A stretch of 64,000 nucleotides of DNA from [Empedobacter] haloabium. GTDB lineage: Bacteria; Pseudomonadota; Gammaproteobacteria; Burkholderiales; Burkholderiaceae_D. Of this stretch, positions 9,256 to 18,203 are shown one piece after another. Where the stretch lies: the NCBI GenBank assembly GCA_008011715.2, contig CP136508.1:4650001-4714000 (forward strand), written 5' to 3'. The notes beneath the pieces were generated by a model. The model made no database searches. It saw nothing but the letters and a program-made list of their open reading frames with translations, and was not told where the DNA came from. A program made the translations under genes and the position numbers. How positions within the stretch are numbered: the stretch's first letter is position 1; each line of letters starts with the position of its first letter.

Positions 9256-9836
9256 TTCAGTTTCTCTACCAGGGCCCGCAGGGCCTGGCCGCGATGGGAC
9301 AGGCGATTCTTCTGTTCCGGCGCCAGTTCGGCCGTGCACTTGCCCAGTTCCGGGATGTAGAAGTGCGGGTCGTAGCCGAAGCCGCCCTCGCCGCGCGCTT
9401 CCGGCACGATGATGCCGTTCCAACGGCCGTCGGCGATGACCGGTTGCGGGTCGTCCGCGTGGCGCACGAACACCAGCACGCAGTAGTAGTACGCGGACAT
9501 GTCGTCATGCGCGGCCAGGTCGGCGATCAGCTTGGCGCTGTTGCGCGCGTCCGACTTTGGCTCGCCCGCATAGCGTGCCGAGAACACGCCGGGCGCACCG
9601 CCCAGTGCATTGACGCAGACGCCGGAGTCATCCGCCAGCGCCGGCAGGCCGGTCAGGCGCGACGCGTGACGCGCCTTGGCGAGCGCGTTTTCGACGAAGG
9701 TGAAGAACGGCTCTTCCGCCTCCGGCACGCCGTACTCGCCCTGGGCGCGCACGTCGAAACCGACGGTGGCCAGCAGTTCGTTGAATTCCTTCAGTTTGCC
9801 CGCGTTGTTCGAGGCGAGGATCAGTTTTTGGGTCAT
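9252..9836 (-). CDS. rdgB: XTP/dITP pyrophosphatase (Ham1/RdgB)
   Basis: House-cleaning nucleotide pyrophosphatase that hydrolyses dITP, XTP and related non-canonical purine nucleotides, keeping them out of nucleic acids. The 194-residue protein starts with the family signature LASNNAGKLKEF (substrate phosphate binding). It contains ALADDSGVCVNAL with the catalytic Asp, the GFGYDPHFY loop and a SHRGQAL C-terminal motif. The start at 9836 (MTQKLIL) was preferred to an upstream ATG at 9866 because that one falls within the repeat DNA. It overlaps hemW by four bases and is separated from rph by a pair of palindromes. Confidence 0.95.
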   Translation of the reverse strand: MTQKLILASNNAGKLKEFNELLATVGFDVRAQGEYGVPEAEEPFFTFVENALAKARHASRLTGLPALADDSGVCVNALGGAPGVFSARYAGEPKSDARNSAKLIADLAAHDDMSAYYYCVLVFVRHADDPQPVIADGRWNGIIVPEARGEGGFGYDPHFYIPELGKCTAELAPEQKNRLSHRGQALRALVEKLK

Positions 9837-9838
9837 GG

Positions 9839-9917
9839 TTGCTTCAGAAATGGGGACAGACCCCATTTTTAGGGAAATATTGCTCAGAAAATGGGGTCTG
9901 TCCCCATTTTTTGGGCA
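9839..9917. repeat. Paired REP-like palindromes, family A
   Basis: Two hairpins of the type AAATGGGG-n5-CCCCATTT, at 9848-9868 (loop ACAGA) and 9888-9910 (loop TCTGT), in opposite orientation 19 bases apart. The outer ends TTGCTTCAG and TGGGCAA pair partly, so the pair can fold as two hairpins or one long arm. It fills most of the gap between rph (stop at 9924) and rdgB (start at 9836), inside an apparent operon. Confidence 0.85.
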
Positions 9918-9923
9918 AGTATT

Positions 9924-10658
9924 TTACCTCGCCAGCCCCAGCGCCTGCTTCTGCAGCGCGATCAGGTCGCGGATGCCGCCCTCGGCCAGGTCGAGCAGGC
10001 GGTTCATCGCGGCGCGGTCGAACGCGGCGCCTTCGGCCGTGCCCTGCACTTCCACGAAGTGGCCCGCTTCCGTCATGATCACGTTCATGTCCGTGTCGCA
10101 GGCCGAGTCCTCGACGTAGTCCAGGTCCAGCACCGGCATGCCCTGGTAGACGCCGACGGAGATCGCGGCGACGAAATGGCGCACCGGCACGGCCGGCAGC
10201 AGGCCGCGCTCGACCAGCTTGGAGAACGCGTCGTATGCCGCCACCATGGCGCCGGTGATCGAGGCGGTGCGGGTACCGCCGTCGGCCTGGATCACGTCGC
10301 AGTCCAGGTGCAGGGTGCGCTCGCCGAAGGCCTGCAGGTCGAAGGCGGCGCGCAGCGAGCGGCCGATCAGGCGCTGGATCTCCTGGGTGCGGCCGCTCTG
10401 CTTGCCCTTGGCGGCTTCACGGTCCATGCGCGAGTGGGTCGAGCGGGGCAGCATGCCGTATTCGGCCGTCATCCAGCCCTGCCCCTTCCCCTTCAGGAAG
10501 CCCGGCACTTTCTCTTCGATGCTGGCGGTGCAGATCACTTTCGTGTCGCCGCATTCGATCAGCACGGAGCCTTCCGCGTGCTTGGTGTAGTGACGGGTCA
10601 GGCGCAGCGCGCGCAGTTGGTCGACGGCGCGGCCGCTGGGGCGGGTTTCAAATGTCAT
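9924..10658 (-). CDS. rph: Ribonuclease PH
   Basis: Phosphate-dependent 3'-to-5' exoribonuclease that trims tRNA 3' ends. The 244-residue protein shows a complete RNase PH fold: N-terminal [11 protein letters not shown], the phosphate and RNA-binding stretch with [21 protein letters not shown], and the catalytic Asp region [20 protein letters not shown]. It continues with [19 protein letters not shown]. The length equals the family norm and there is no frameshift, unlike the well-known truncated K-12 allele. The start at 10658 directly precedes the conserved N-terminus. It lies 11 bases downstream of the PP2C phosphatase gene, consistent with an operon. Confidence 0.96.
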   Translation of the reverse strand: MTFETRPSGRAVDQLRALRLTRHYTKHAEGSVLIECGDTKVICTASIEEKVPGFLKGKGQGWMTAEYGMLPRSTHSRMDREAAKGKQSGRTQEIQRLIGRSLRAAFDLQAFGERTLHLDCDVIQADGGTRTASITGAMVAAYDAFSKLVERGLLPAVPVRHFVAAISVGVYQGMPVLDLDYVEDSACDTDMNVIMTEAGHFVEVQGTAEGAAFDRAAMNRLLDLAEGGIRDLIALQKQALGLAR

Positions 10659-10669
10659 GTGATTCCTGT

Positions 10670-11605
10670 CTATTTCAGTAGCTGGGATGATTTTTCGATG
10701 GCCCCGCGGATCTCGGCGATGGCCTTCTCGATCTGTTCCTCGTCGAACGGATCGATGCCTGGATCGGGCGAGCGGCCCGCGATCGTCGAGCCGTGCAGGT
10801 CCTGCGGCAGCGCCTCGGTCGTGATCGTCGTCGACATCACTTCCGTCGGCACGTCGTCGAGGCCCGGCCCGCCCTGCCACGTGATGGCCAGGCCTGTCAC
10901 GTTGTCGCTGCTGGCGCCACCCTGGCGCAGCGCGGCCTGCAACAGCTCGGGCACGGCGCGCACGACCGGGCGGGTGGACAGCGTGTCGAGCAGCTCCGCC
11001 TCGTCCAGCACGGCCCACAGGCCGTCCGAGCATAATAGCATCGTGTCGCCGGCCTGCAGGCTGGCGCGGCGCGACAGCTCCACCTTCGGCGCGCTGGCCG
11101 CGCCCAGGCAGTTGTACAATTTGTTACGGTCAGGGTGCGTGGCCCGTGCCGACGGCGGCACCTTGCCCTTCTCGATCAGGCTTTCGATGTGCGAGTGGTC
11201 GCGCGTGCGCGCCAGCAGGCGGCCGTCACGCAGCCAGTACAGGCGCGAATCGCCGCAGTGCGCCCAGGTGGCCGTGTTGTGCTGGATCAGGCAGACGACG
11301 ACGGTGGTGCGCGGCGTCTCGGGCATCCGGTGCAGCGCCGCGTAGCGGTGGATCTCGCGGTGCGCCGCCATGCAGGCCTCCTCCAGGAAGCGTTCCGCTC
11401 CCTTTACGTAAGGCGTGGCCTGCTGCTGGAACACGGCGGAAATCGTCTGCAACGCCACGGTGGCCGCGGCCTCGCCGCGCAGGTGGCCGCCCATGCCGTC
11501 GGCCAGCACCAGCAGCAGCGCATCGCGCGTGAAGCTGTAGCCCATGCGGTCCTGGTTGACCTTGCGCGCGCCGACGTGGCTTTCCTGGTACACGGAAAAT
11601 TGCAT
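10670..11605 (-). CDS. PP2C-family Ser/Thr protein phosphatase
   Basis: Metal-dependent protein phosphatase of 311 residues. PP2C signatures are all present: NQDRMGY near the N-terminus, [12 protein letters not shown] (metal-binding Asp), [21 protein letters not shown] and the C-terminal SSDNVTGL. The last 70 residues or so are acidic and Pro-rich with no obvious domain. The start at 11605 sits 8 bases after the kinase stop codon; the upstream in-frame ATG at 11956 lies inside the kinase gene and was rejected. With the adjacent kinase it forms a reversible phosphorylation pair. Targets are unknown, and whether they relate to rph, rdgB or hemW downstream is speculation. Confidence 0.92.
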   Translation of the reverse strand: MQFSVYQESHVGARKVNQDRMGYSFTRDALLLVLADGMGGHLRGEAAATVALQTISAVFQQQATPYVKGAERFLEEACMAAHREIHRYAALHRMPETPRTTVVVCLIQHNTATWAHCGDSRLYWLRDGRLLARTRDHSHIESLIEKGKVPPSARATHPDRNKLYNCLGAASAPKVELSRRASLQAGDTMLLCSDGLWAVLDEAELLDTLSTRPVVRAVPELLQAALRQGGASSDNVTGLAITWQGGPGLDDVPTEVMSTTITTEALPQDLHGSTIAGRSPDPGIDPFDEEQIEKAIAEIRGAIEKSSQLLK

Positions 11606-11613
11606 GGTGTCTC

Positions 11614-12606
11614 CTACGATTGCAGCGTGTCCGGTGCGGACGCGGGACGGCCGAAGCGGGCCGCCAGCCGGCGCGCGAACCCGGCCAGTCCACCTGCCGG
11701 CGGCGCGGCGGGCGTTTGGGCGGGCACGGCTTCCTGCAGCGCCTTCTGCAGCGCGAACACGCTTTGCGGCCGCGCCAGCGGGTCGACCTGCAACGCCCAG
11801 CGCACCAGGCGCACCAGCTGCGGCGAGCAGCTTGCGTCGAGCCGGGCGAAATGCGCTTCCATGCGGTCGTCCTTCCTGCGCTGGTCGGCCGGCTGCGGCG
11901 GCGCCCCGGCCATGCAGGCGAACATCGACGCGCCGATGCTGTAGATGTCGGTCCACGGCCCCAGCGTTTCGCCGCGCACGTACAGTTCGGGCGCGGCGAA
12001 GCCGGGCGTGTACATGGGCTGCAGGGTGGGCACGTCGGTATTGACGGTCTGGCGCGCGGCACCGAAGTCGAGCAGCATCGGCGTGCCGTCGGTGCGCAGG
12101 TAGATGTTGGCCGGTTTCAGGTCCAGGTGCAGCAGCTGGTTGGCATGCACCTCGCGCAGCCCTTTCAGTACCTGGGTAAAGATCTGGCGGATGAAGGCCT
12201 CGCCGATCGGGCGGCCCCTGGCGCGCTGGCGACCGATGTGTTCCTGCAACGAATGACCCGATTCGTAGGCCATGACCATGTAAACCGTGTCATTGGCGCG
12301 GAAGAAATTCAACACTCTTACAACATTCGGATGGGCGATGCGGGCCAGTGCGCGGCCCTCTTCGAAGAAGCATTTCAGGCCGATGCGGAACACCGGCAGG
12401 TTCGATTTCGACACGGCCGGCGCCAGTTCCCCCTCTTGACGCAGCGCGAGGGCGCTTGGTAAATACTCCTTGATGGCGACCGCATTGCCGTCCCCGTCAT
12501 AGGCGAGATAAACAATACTGAACCCGCCTGACGCAATTTTCTTTACAATGCGGTATCCAGCTAAAGCCATCCCATCCGGCAATGGGGCGTTGTTTTGTGC
12601 AGCCAT
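11614..12606 (-). CDS. Soluble Ser/Thr protein kinase (Hanks type)
   Basis: Eukaryotic-like kinase of 330 residues. Visible motifs are the Gly loop IASGGFSIVY (about residue 24), VAIKEY with the ATP-binding Lys, the catalytic loop HLDLKPANIY, LLDFGAAR (DFG) and an APE-like PGFAAPELY. The usual HRD arginine is Leu, making it a non-RD kinase whose activity may not need activation-loop phosphorylation. The tail after about residue 285 is basic and Ala/Pro-rich. No transmembrane segment or sensor domain is seen, unlike PknB-type kinases, so it is probably cytoplasmic. It is the first gene of the minus-strand group and is divergent from yicC. Confidence 0.92.
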   Translation of the reverse strand: MAAQNNAPLPDGMALAGYRIVKKIASGGFSIVYLAYDGDGNAVAIKEYLPSALALRQEGELAPAVSKSNLPVFRIGLKCFFEEGRALARIAHPNVVRVLNFFRANDTVYMVMAYESGHSLQEHIGRQRARGRPIGEAFIRQIFTQVLKGLREVHANQLLHLDLKPANIYLRTDGTPMLLDFGAARQTVNTDVPTLQPMYTPGFAAPELYVRGETLGPWTDIYSIGASMFACMAGAPPQPADQRRKDDRMEAHFARLDASCSPQLVRLVRWALQVDPLARPQSVFALQKALQEAVPAQTPAAPPAGGLAGFARRLAARFGRPASAPDTLQS

Positions 12607-12679
12607 AGGTTTCCTCGCCTCAACACCCGGATTGTGTGGACAAAACCAACTAATGTAAAGCTAAAATCGGGGATATCCA

Positions 12680-13585
12680 TTGAGCATTTCCAGCATGACG
12701 GGCTACGCGGTTGCCACCAGCGAAAGCGCGGCGGGAACTCTGACAATCGAGATCAAGAGTGTCAATTCCCGTTTTCTTGACCTCCAGTTTCGCATCAACG
12801 ACGACCTGCGTGCCCTCGAACCCGACCTGCGTTCCGCCATCATGGCGGCCATCACCCGTGGCAAGGTCGAGATTCGTCTGAGTTTCGGCCGCAAGGCTGC
12901 CGGTGCCGGCACCCAGGCGCTCAATGTCCCCCTGCTTAATGAACTGGCGCGCCTGCAGGGCGAGGTCAGCAAGCACTTCGCCGGCGCCCAGGCGATGTCG
13001 GTGGCCGAATTGCTGCGCTGGCCCGGTGTCGTCGAGGAAGCGCAGATCGGCCAGGAGTCGCTGCAGGCCGACGTGGCCGCGCTGATGAACCGCACCGTGC
13101 AGGCCTTCGTCACCAGCCGCCAGCGCGAAGGGGCGGCACTGGAAGCCATGCTGATCTCCCGTATCGAGGCGATGGAAGGCATCGTCAAGCGCATCACCCC
13201 GCTGATCCCGCAGGTGGTGGCGGCGTTCCAGCAGAAGGCGATCGAGCGCATGCAGGAAGCGCTGGGGCTGGCGTCGCAGGGCTCGAACAGCAGCCTGTCG
13301 CGCCAGGACGCGATGGAGCGCATCCGCCAGGAAGTCATCCTGTACGGCATCCGCATCGACGTGGCCGAGGAGCTGGGCCGGCTGTCGGCGCACCTGTCGG
13401 AAACCCGTCACATCCTCAAGAAGGGCGGCCAGGTCGGCAAGCGGCTGGACTTCATGATGCAGGAACTGAACCGCGAAGCGAACACGCTGGGCGCCAAGGC
13501 CTCCGTCAAGGAACTGGCGGACGCGTCGATGGAGCTGAAGCTCTTGATCGAGCAGATGCGCGAGCAGGTGCAGAACCTGGAATAA
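12680..13585 (+). CDS. yicC: YicC family endoribonuclease/stress protein
   Basis: Protein of the YicC/YloC family, 301 residues, reported as an endoribonuclease involved in RNA turnover. It shows the N-terminal signature SMTGYA, the segment SVNSRFLDLQFR, RGKVEIRL, and a conserved C-terminal part with AEELGRLSAHL and GKRLDFMMQELNREANTLGAK. The proposed start is a TTG at 12680 preceded by GGGGAT at a good distance; an ATG at 12695 is possible but would remove the family's usual leader residues. The gene is divergent from the kinase and convergent with the alpha/beta hydrolase, with repeat hairpins at the convergent end. yicC near gmk is a common arrangement. Confidence 0.92.
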   Translation: MSISSMTGYAVATSESAAGTLTIEIKSVNSRFLDLQFRINDDLRALEPDLRSAIMAAITRGKVEIRLSFGRKAAGAGTQALNVPLLNELARLQGEVSKHFAGAQAMSVAELLRWPGVVEEAQIGQESLQADVAALMNRTVQAFVTSRQREGAALEAMLISRIEAMEGIVKRITPLIPQVVAAFQQKAIERMQEALGLASQGSNSSLSRQDAMERIRQEVILYGIRIDVAEELGRLSAHLSETRHILKKGGQVGKRLDFMMQELNREANTLGAKASVKELADASMELKLLIEQMREQVQNLE

Positions 13586-13594
13586 CGTTTCCTC

Positions 13595-13620
13595 AAAACC
13601 CGGGTCTGTCCCGGGTTTTT
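13595..13620 (+). terminator. Terminator after yicC (repeat-derived)
   Basis: 10-bp perfect stem AAAACCCGGG / CCCGGGTTTT around the loop TCTGT, followed by TT. The loop is the same pentamer as in the neighbouring family A repeats, so this looks like a diverged repeat copy serving as terminator. Confidence 0.82.
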
Positions 13621-13621
13621 T

Positions 13622-13662
13622 GTTGCCTGAAAAATGGGGTCTGTCCCCATTTTTCAGGCAAC
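13622..13662. repeat. REP-like palindrome, family A, 18-bp arms
   Basis: Perfect 18-bp inverted repeat with loop TCTGT; the right arm starts CCCCATTTTTCAGG. It lies where yicC and the alpha/beta hydrolase converge. Its right arm extends into the hydrolase gene and supplies that gene's last two codons and stop (GTT GCC TGA). It is a plausible bidirectional terminator. Confidence 0.88.
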
Positions 13663-14520
13663 TTTCCCCTGCAGGCTGTCGAACCAGGCCAGCGCGCCAT
13701 CCCACAGCGGCTGGGCTTGCTGGCGGAAGTAGCCCATGTGTCCTACCTTGCCGAGGCTGGCGGCGTCGACGTCGACAGCGCGCCAGGGGGCGTTGCGGTA
13801 GCCCGCCATGAAGGCGTCGCGCGAGGCCGGCGGGGCCCAGGTGTCGTCGCTGGCGTTGACGGCCACGATCGGCGCGCGCACCTGGGCGAAGCCGTCGGCC
13901 ACGGCGGCCATTTTCGGATCGTCGAAGAAGTAGCGCGGGAAGCGGCACCAGTGGCGCCACTGTTCGTACACGCCCAGCGGGATGTCCTCGCCCATGCCCA
14001 GCCGGCTCCAGGCCAGGTAGCCGTGTTTCCTCGTCAGCAGCGGCCCGGCGATGCGCCACATGAACAGCACCTTCATCCGTTCGACGAACGGCATCCAGCC
14101 ATGCCAGCCGGCGCCGGTGCCAAAGACGTACATGCCGTCCACCTTGGCGTGGTTGGGCAGCAGGCCGAAGGCGTGGCCGCCGTACGAGTGCCCGACCAGC
14201 AGCAGCGGCACACCGGGCTGGGCGGTTGCGTCCACGACGGCGGCCAGGTCCAGGCGCGACCAGTCGAGGAAGTCGCCGGCGAAGCCGTCCAGCGTGGCCG
14301 GTTTCGAAAGGCCAATGCCGCGGTAGTCGAACGTCGTCACCGTGTAGCCGTGCGCGGCCGCGTATTCGGCGAAGCGGCGGTAGAAGCCCTGCGGCACACC
14401 GGTGGCGGCGGCGACGATCAGGCGCGCCTTTTCCACGCCCTGGGCTGGATAGCGCAGCGCGCCCAGCGGGTAGCCGTCGCGGGCCGGGATCGTCAGCGGT
14501 ACGGATGTAACGGTCGTCAT
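13654..14520 (-). CDS. Alpha/beta hydrolase (serine hydrolase)
   Basis: 288-residue alpha/beta-hydrolase fold protein of unknown substrate. The nucleophile elbow is GHSYGG (about residue 111), preceded by the strand TTFDYRGIGLS. A later Asp in NASDDTWAPP and a His in KVGHMGYFR fit the rest of a catalytic triad. No signal peptide is visible. The start at 14520 is followed directly by a conserved-looking strand. The gene is convergent with yicC; its final codons and stop lie within a palindromic repeat, suggesting the repeat's arrival reshaped the C-terminus. It resembles a group annotated as alpha/beta fold hydrolases with a lid domain, but no pathway is indicated by its neighbours. Confidence 0.87.
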   Translation of the reverse strand: MTTVTSVPLTIPARDGYPLGALRYPAQGVEKARLIVAAATGVPQGFYRRFAEYAAAHGYTVTTFDYRGIGLSKPATLDGFAGDFLDWSRLDLAAVVDATAQPGVPLLLVGHSYGGHAFGLLPNHAKVDGMYVFGTGAGWHGWMPFVERMKVLFMWRIAGPLLTRKHGYLAWSRLGMGEDIPLGVYEQWRHWCRFPRYFFDDPKMAAVADGFAQVRAPIVAVNASDDTWAPPASRDAFMAGYRNAPWRAVDVDAASLGKVGHMGYFRQQAQPLWDGALAWFDSLQGKVA

Positions 14521-14675
14521 CGGGTCTCCTTTATCGTTATGCGTCGTACTCTAGCGGCCGCGGGAGAGCGCCTCAAGCGATCGATTCGAGGGGTTCCTCA
14601 AGAAGTTCGCCGCAAGTTCGGTTGCTCTTGGTAAAATAGATCTTTGGGCGAGGCCCACCAGATTCGAGATTGCAA

Positions 14676-15317
14676 ATGAGCCAACACTTCTCCGGCAGCC
14701 TGTTCATGGTTGCGGCGCCGTCCGGCGCGGGCAAGTCCACTTTGGTCAATGCCCTGCTGGCGCAGGAACCCACCATCAAGCTGTCGATTTCGACGACCAC
14801 CCGTCCACCCCGTCCGGGCGAGGAGCATGGCCGCGAATACTTCTTCACGACCACCGAGGACTTCGTCAAGCGCGCCGCCGCGGGCGAGTTCCTGGAGTGG
14901 GCCGAAGTGCACGGCAATTACTATGGCACGTCGCGCATCTTCGTCGAAGAACAGATGAAGGCCGGCACCGACATCCTGCTGGAGATCGACTGGCAGGGCG
15001 CGCGCCAGGTCAAGAAGCAGTTCCCGCAGGCGGCCGGCATCTTCATCCTGCCGCCGTCGATCGCGGCGCTGGAGGAGCGGCTGCACAAGCGCGGCCAGGA
15101 CGAGCCGCACGTGATCACGCGGCGCCTGCTGGCGGCCGGGGGCGAAATCGCACACGCCCCGGAGTTCGAATATGCTATTATCAATGAAGAGTTTCCGGTC
15201 GCCTTGTCCGAGTTGAGCGCGATCGTCCGGTCGGCCCGTTGCCGGTTTGCGCAACAGGCGGCCCGCAATGCATCGCTGTTTGCCCAGCTGGGCATCCACG
15301 CCGAGCACGCCGAGTAG
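14676..15317 (+). CDS. gmk: Guanylate kinase
   Basis: Converts GMP plus ATP to GDP, feeding GTP and indirectly (p)ppGpp pools. The 213-residue protein has the P-loop [10 protein letters not shown] (about residues 13-22) and [13 protein letters not shown] for GMP binding. It also has [31 protein letters not shown] and the lid arginines in RLHKRGQDE. The start at 14676 (ATG) was chosen over a TTG two codons upstream. It is followed by rpoZ and spoT in the order also seen in enterics, linking guanine nucleotide supply, RNA polymerase and the stringent response. Confidence 0.97.
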   Translation: MSQHFSGSLFMVAAPSGAGKSTLVNALLAQEPTIKLSISTTTRPPRPGEEHGREYFFTTTEDFVKRAAAGEFLEWAEVHGNYYGTSRIFVEEQMKAGTDILLEIDWQGARQVKKQFPQAAGIFILPPSIAALEERLHKRGQDEPHVITRRLLAAGGEIAHAPEFEYAIINEEFPVALSELSAIVRSARCRFAQQAARNASLFAQLGIHAEHAE

Positions 15318-15389
15318 ACCGTCCGCGCTGTTCCGCGCATTGTTCAGATTCCGTCATTTAGTTCAGATAACAAGTTTAGGAGTTACACC

Positions 15390-15593
15390 ATGGCCCGTAT
15401 CACCATCGAAGATTGCCTGCAGAATGTGCCGAACCGCTTCCAGCTGACCCTGGCAGCCACGTATCGCGCCCGCCAGCTGCTGCAAGGCCATACGCCGAAG
15501 GTCGAAGCCAAGGACAAGCCGACCGTGCTGGCCCTGCGTGAGATCGCCGCCGGCAAGGTCGGCCTGGAAATGCTGAAAAAGGTCCCAATGTAA
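15390..15593 (+). CDS. rpoZ: RNA polymerase omega subunit
   Basis: Omega subunit (67 residues), which helps assemble RNA polymerase by chaperoning beta-prime and forms part of a ppGpp-binding site. The sequence has the typical [10 protein letters not shown] start, [16 protein letters not shown], and a short charged C-terminal half ending in EMLKKVPM. A strong ribosome binding site (AGGAGT) lies about 7 bases upstream of the ATG. It sits between gmk and spoT as in many proteobacteria. Confidence 0.97.
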   Translation: MARITIEDCLQNVPNRFQLTLAATYRARQLLQGHTPKVEAKDKPTVLALREIAAGKVGLEMLKKVPM

Positions 15594-15662
15594 TTTTGGA
15601 ACCTGCGTTCCTCCCGTACTACCCAGGTTCTCCCAGTTGAATTGACCGCACGTCGAGCACCT

Positions 15663-17948
15663 ATGAACCTGACCTCCGCCGAGTCCGGCACCAGCACTGC
15701 CACGGAACGGCCCGCCACGCGGGCCCGGCGTCCGGCCCGGTCGCGGCCGGACGGCGACCAGCCTCCCGTCATCTCCACGTCTCCCCTCGCCGCTCCGCTG
15801 ACGCCCGCCGGCGTGGCCACCATCAGCCACCTGACGGAAAAGCTGGCCGAGTACATGAACGAGGCCGACCTGAAGAAGGTCAAGGAAGCCTACCGCTTCT
15901 CCGACGAGATGCACCTGGGCCAGGTGCGCAAGTCCGGCGAGCCGTACATCTCGCATCCGATCGCGGTGGCCGAGATCTGCGCCGACTGGAAGCTCGATGC
16001 ACAGGCGATCATGGCCGCGCTGCTGCACGACGTGATGGAAGACCAGGACGTCAAGAAGGAAGAGCTGATCGAGCGCTTCGGCGCGCCCGTCGCGCACTTG
16101 GTCGATGGCCTGTCCAAGCTGGAGAAGATCGAATTCCAGAGCCAGATCGAGGCGCAGGCGGAGAACTTCCGCAAGATGCTGCTGGCGATGGCGTCGGACG
16201 TGCGCGTCATCCTGATCAAGCTGGCCGACCGGCTGCACAATATGCGCACGCTGGACGTGATGGCGCCGGCCAAGAAGCAGCGCATCGCCGGCGAGACGAT
16301 GGAAGTGTACGTGCCGATCGCGCACCGCCTCGGCCTGAACAACATCTACCGCGAGCTGCAGGACCTGGCGTTCTCGCACCTGCATCCGATGCGCTACACC
16401 GTGCTGGCCAAGGCCGTGCGGGCCGCGCGCGGCAACCGGCGCGAGGTCGTCGGCAAGATCCTCGATTCCGTCAAGAATACGCTGGCGATGGCCGGCATCG
16501 AGGCCGAGGTGTATGGCCGCGAAAAAACGCTGTACGGCATCTACAAGAAGATGCGCTCGAAGCACCTGACGTTCTCGCAAGTGCTGGACGTGTACGGCTT
16601 CCGCGTCGTCGTCGACAGCTTCCCCAACTGCTACGTGGCGCTGGGCACCCTGCACTCGCTGTACAAGCCGATGCCGGGCAAGTTCAAGGACTACATCGCC
16701 ATCCGCAAGCTGAACGGCTATCAGTCGCTGCACACCACGCTGATCGGCCCGTACGGCACGCCGGTGGAGTTCCAGATCCGCACGCAGGAGATGCACCGCA
16801 CGGCCGAATCGGGCGTGGCGGCACACTGGCTGTACAAGAACAGCGACGCCAACATGACGGACATGCAGCAGCGCACCCACGCGTGGCTGCAATCGCTGCT
16901 GGACATCCAGCAGCAGACCGGCGACTCGGCCGAGTTCCTGGAGCATGTCAAGGTCGACCTGTTCCCGGATTCCGTCTACGTGTTCACGCCGAAGTCGAAG
17001 ATCATCGCGATGCCGCGCGGCGCCACGCCGATCGATTTCGCCTACGCCATCCATACGGGCATCGGCGACCATACGGTATCCGTCACCATCAACGGCGAGC
17101 CGGCGCCGCTGCGCACGGAGCTGCGCAACGGCGACATCGTCGAGGTGGTGACCGATCCGGATTCGCGCCCGAGCCCGAGCTGGCTGAGCTTTGTCCGCAC
17201 GGGCAAGGCGCGCTCGGCGATCCGCCATCACCTGCGCACGATCAACCTGCCGGAGTCGATCAACCTGGGTCGCCAGCTGCTGCGCCAGGCGTTGGCGGCG
17301 ATCAGCCTGGCGCCGGACCTGCCGGAGCCATTGATCGAGCGCCTGCTGAACGAGTCGTCGGCCAAGTCGCTGGACGAGCTGTATGCCGACATCGGCATCG
17401 GCAAGCGCATGGCCGCGCTGGTGGCGCGCCACATCTTTGGCCTCTTGGGCGGCGAATCGGCCAGCGTGCCGGTCGACCACAACAGCGCATCGGACCTCGA
17501 CCCGGTGACGATCTACGGCAGCGAAGGCGTCTCCGTCCAGCTTGCCCCCTGCTGCCTGCCGATCCCGGGCGACCAGATCGTCGGCCAGCTGCGCCGCGAC
17601 CAGGGCCTGCAGGTGCACACAGGCGACTGCACGGTGGCCAAGCGCCAGCGCCAGAAGGAGCCGGACCGCTGGATCGCAGTGAAATGGGGCACGGAGCTGA
17701 ACCGCCGCTTCGACAGCCGCATCCGCCTGCTGATCAACAATGAAAAAGGCATCCTGGCGCGCGTGGCGGCCGAGATCGGCGAATCGGACGGCAACATCAC
17801 GTTCGTCGGCATGGACGAGGACAAGGAACACGTGCTGCACCAGCTGCGCTTCACGATCCAGGTCAAGGACCGCGTCCACCTGGCCGGCCTGCTGCGCAAT
17901 GTGCGCAAGGTGGCTGGGGTCAACCGGGTGGCGCGCGAGCGGGCTTGA
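15663..17948 (+). CDS. spoT: Bifunctional (p)ppGpp synthetase/hydrolase
   Basis: Controls the stringent response by making and degrading (p)ppGpp. The 761-residue long RSH protein has an N-terminal HD hydrolase domain (SHPIAVAEICADW and ALLHDVMED, intact HD). It is followed by the synthetase domain (YGIYKKMRSK, DVYGFRVVV, KDYIAIRKLNGYQSLHTT, EFQIRTQEMH), a TGS domain (VFTPKSKIIAMPRGATPIDFAYAIHT), a helical/CC region, and a C-terminal ACT domain from about residue 685. The Arg-rich first 50 residues are a low-complexity extension. An ATG at 15663 is used rather than an upstream TTG. The rpoZ-spoT order supports calling it SpoT; intact HD motifs suggest hydrolase activity. Confidence 0.95.
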   Translation: MNLTSAESGTSTATERPATRARRPARSRPDGDQPPVISTSPLAAPLTPAGVATISHLTEKLAEYMNEADLKKVKEAYRFSDEMHLGQVRKSGEPYISHPIAVAEICADWKLDAQAIMAALLHDVMEDQDVKKEELIERFGAPVAHLVDGLSKLEKIEFQSQIEAQAENFRKMLLAMASDVRVILIKLADRLHNMRTLDVMAPAKKQRIAGETMEVYVPIAHRLGLNNIYRELQDLAFSHLHPMRYTVLAKAVRAARGNRREVVGKILDSVKNTLAMAGIEAEVYGREKTLYGIYKKMRSKHLTFSQVLDVYGFRVVVDSFPNCYVALGTLHSLYKPMPGKFKDYIAIRKLNGYQSLHTTLIGPYGTPVEFQIRTQEMHRTAESGVAAHWLYKNSDANMTDMQQRTHAWLQSLLDIQQQTGDSAEFLEHVKVDLFPDSVYVFTPKSKIIAMPRGATPIDFAYAIHTGIGDHTVSVTINGEPAPLRTELRNGDIVEVVTDPDSRPSPSWLSFVRTGKARSAIRHHLRTINLPESINLGRQLLRQALAAISLAPDLPEPLIERLLNESSAKSLDELYADIGIGKRMAALVARHIFGLLGGESASVPVDHNSASDLDPVTIYGSEGVSVQLAPCCLPIPGDQIVGQLRRDQGLQVHTGDCTVAKRQRQKEPDRWIAVKWGTELNRRFDSRIRLLINNEKGILARVAAEIGESDGNITFVGMDEDKEHVLHQLRFTIQVKDRVHLAGLLRNVRKVAGVNRVARERA

Positions 17949-17997
17949 CCTCTCAAGTCCGCGCTCTAGTCACCTTTTTGTAACCCAACAGCAAACT

Positions 17998-18063
17998 CTG
18001 GGGTCAGACCCGGCGGGTCTGACCCCAGCCTTCCGTCTTGGGTTGGATTGTGTCAGCGGCCCC
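17998..18063 (+). repeat. REP-like palindrome, family B (copy 2, RAYT-proximal)
   Basis: Perfect 14-bp hairpin (CTGGGGTCAGACCC, loop GGC) at 17998-18028, followed by a tail that repeats almost exactly 140 bases downstream. Outer sequences AACCCAA (17982-17988) and TTGGGTT (18038-18044) can extend the stem. The end of the tail, TCAGCGGCCC, equals the 3' end of the RAYT gene. Confidence 0.88.
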
Positions 18064-18137
18064 TCGGCACTAAACCTAAGCGGCATGACGTATTGCGCTC
18101 GAGTGCTGACGGCCCAACAGAAATCCAGAACCAGACA

Positions 18138-18203
18138 CTGGGGTCAGACCCGGCGGGTCTGACCCCGGCCTTCGGTCTTGGGTTGAATTCAACTCAGCGG
18201 CCC
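18138..18203 (+). repeat. REP-like palindrome, family B (copy 3, RAYT-proximal)
   Basis: Second direct copy of the unit at 17998-18063: hairpin at 18138-18168 with one end-pair mismatch, the same tail with a few changes, and outer CCCAA (18113-18117) facing TTGGG (18078-type position 18178-18182). The tail ends inside the RAYT gene and includes its stop codon. Confidence 0.88.

Noticed and set aside
17982..18203. CRISPR-like direct repeats
   Set aside because: Only two units, palindromic, with the copies elsewhere dispersed; no spacer array or cas gene.
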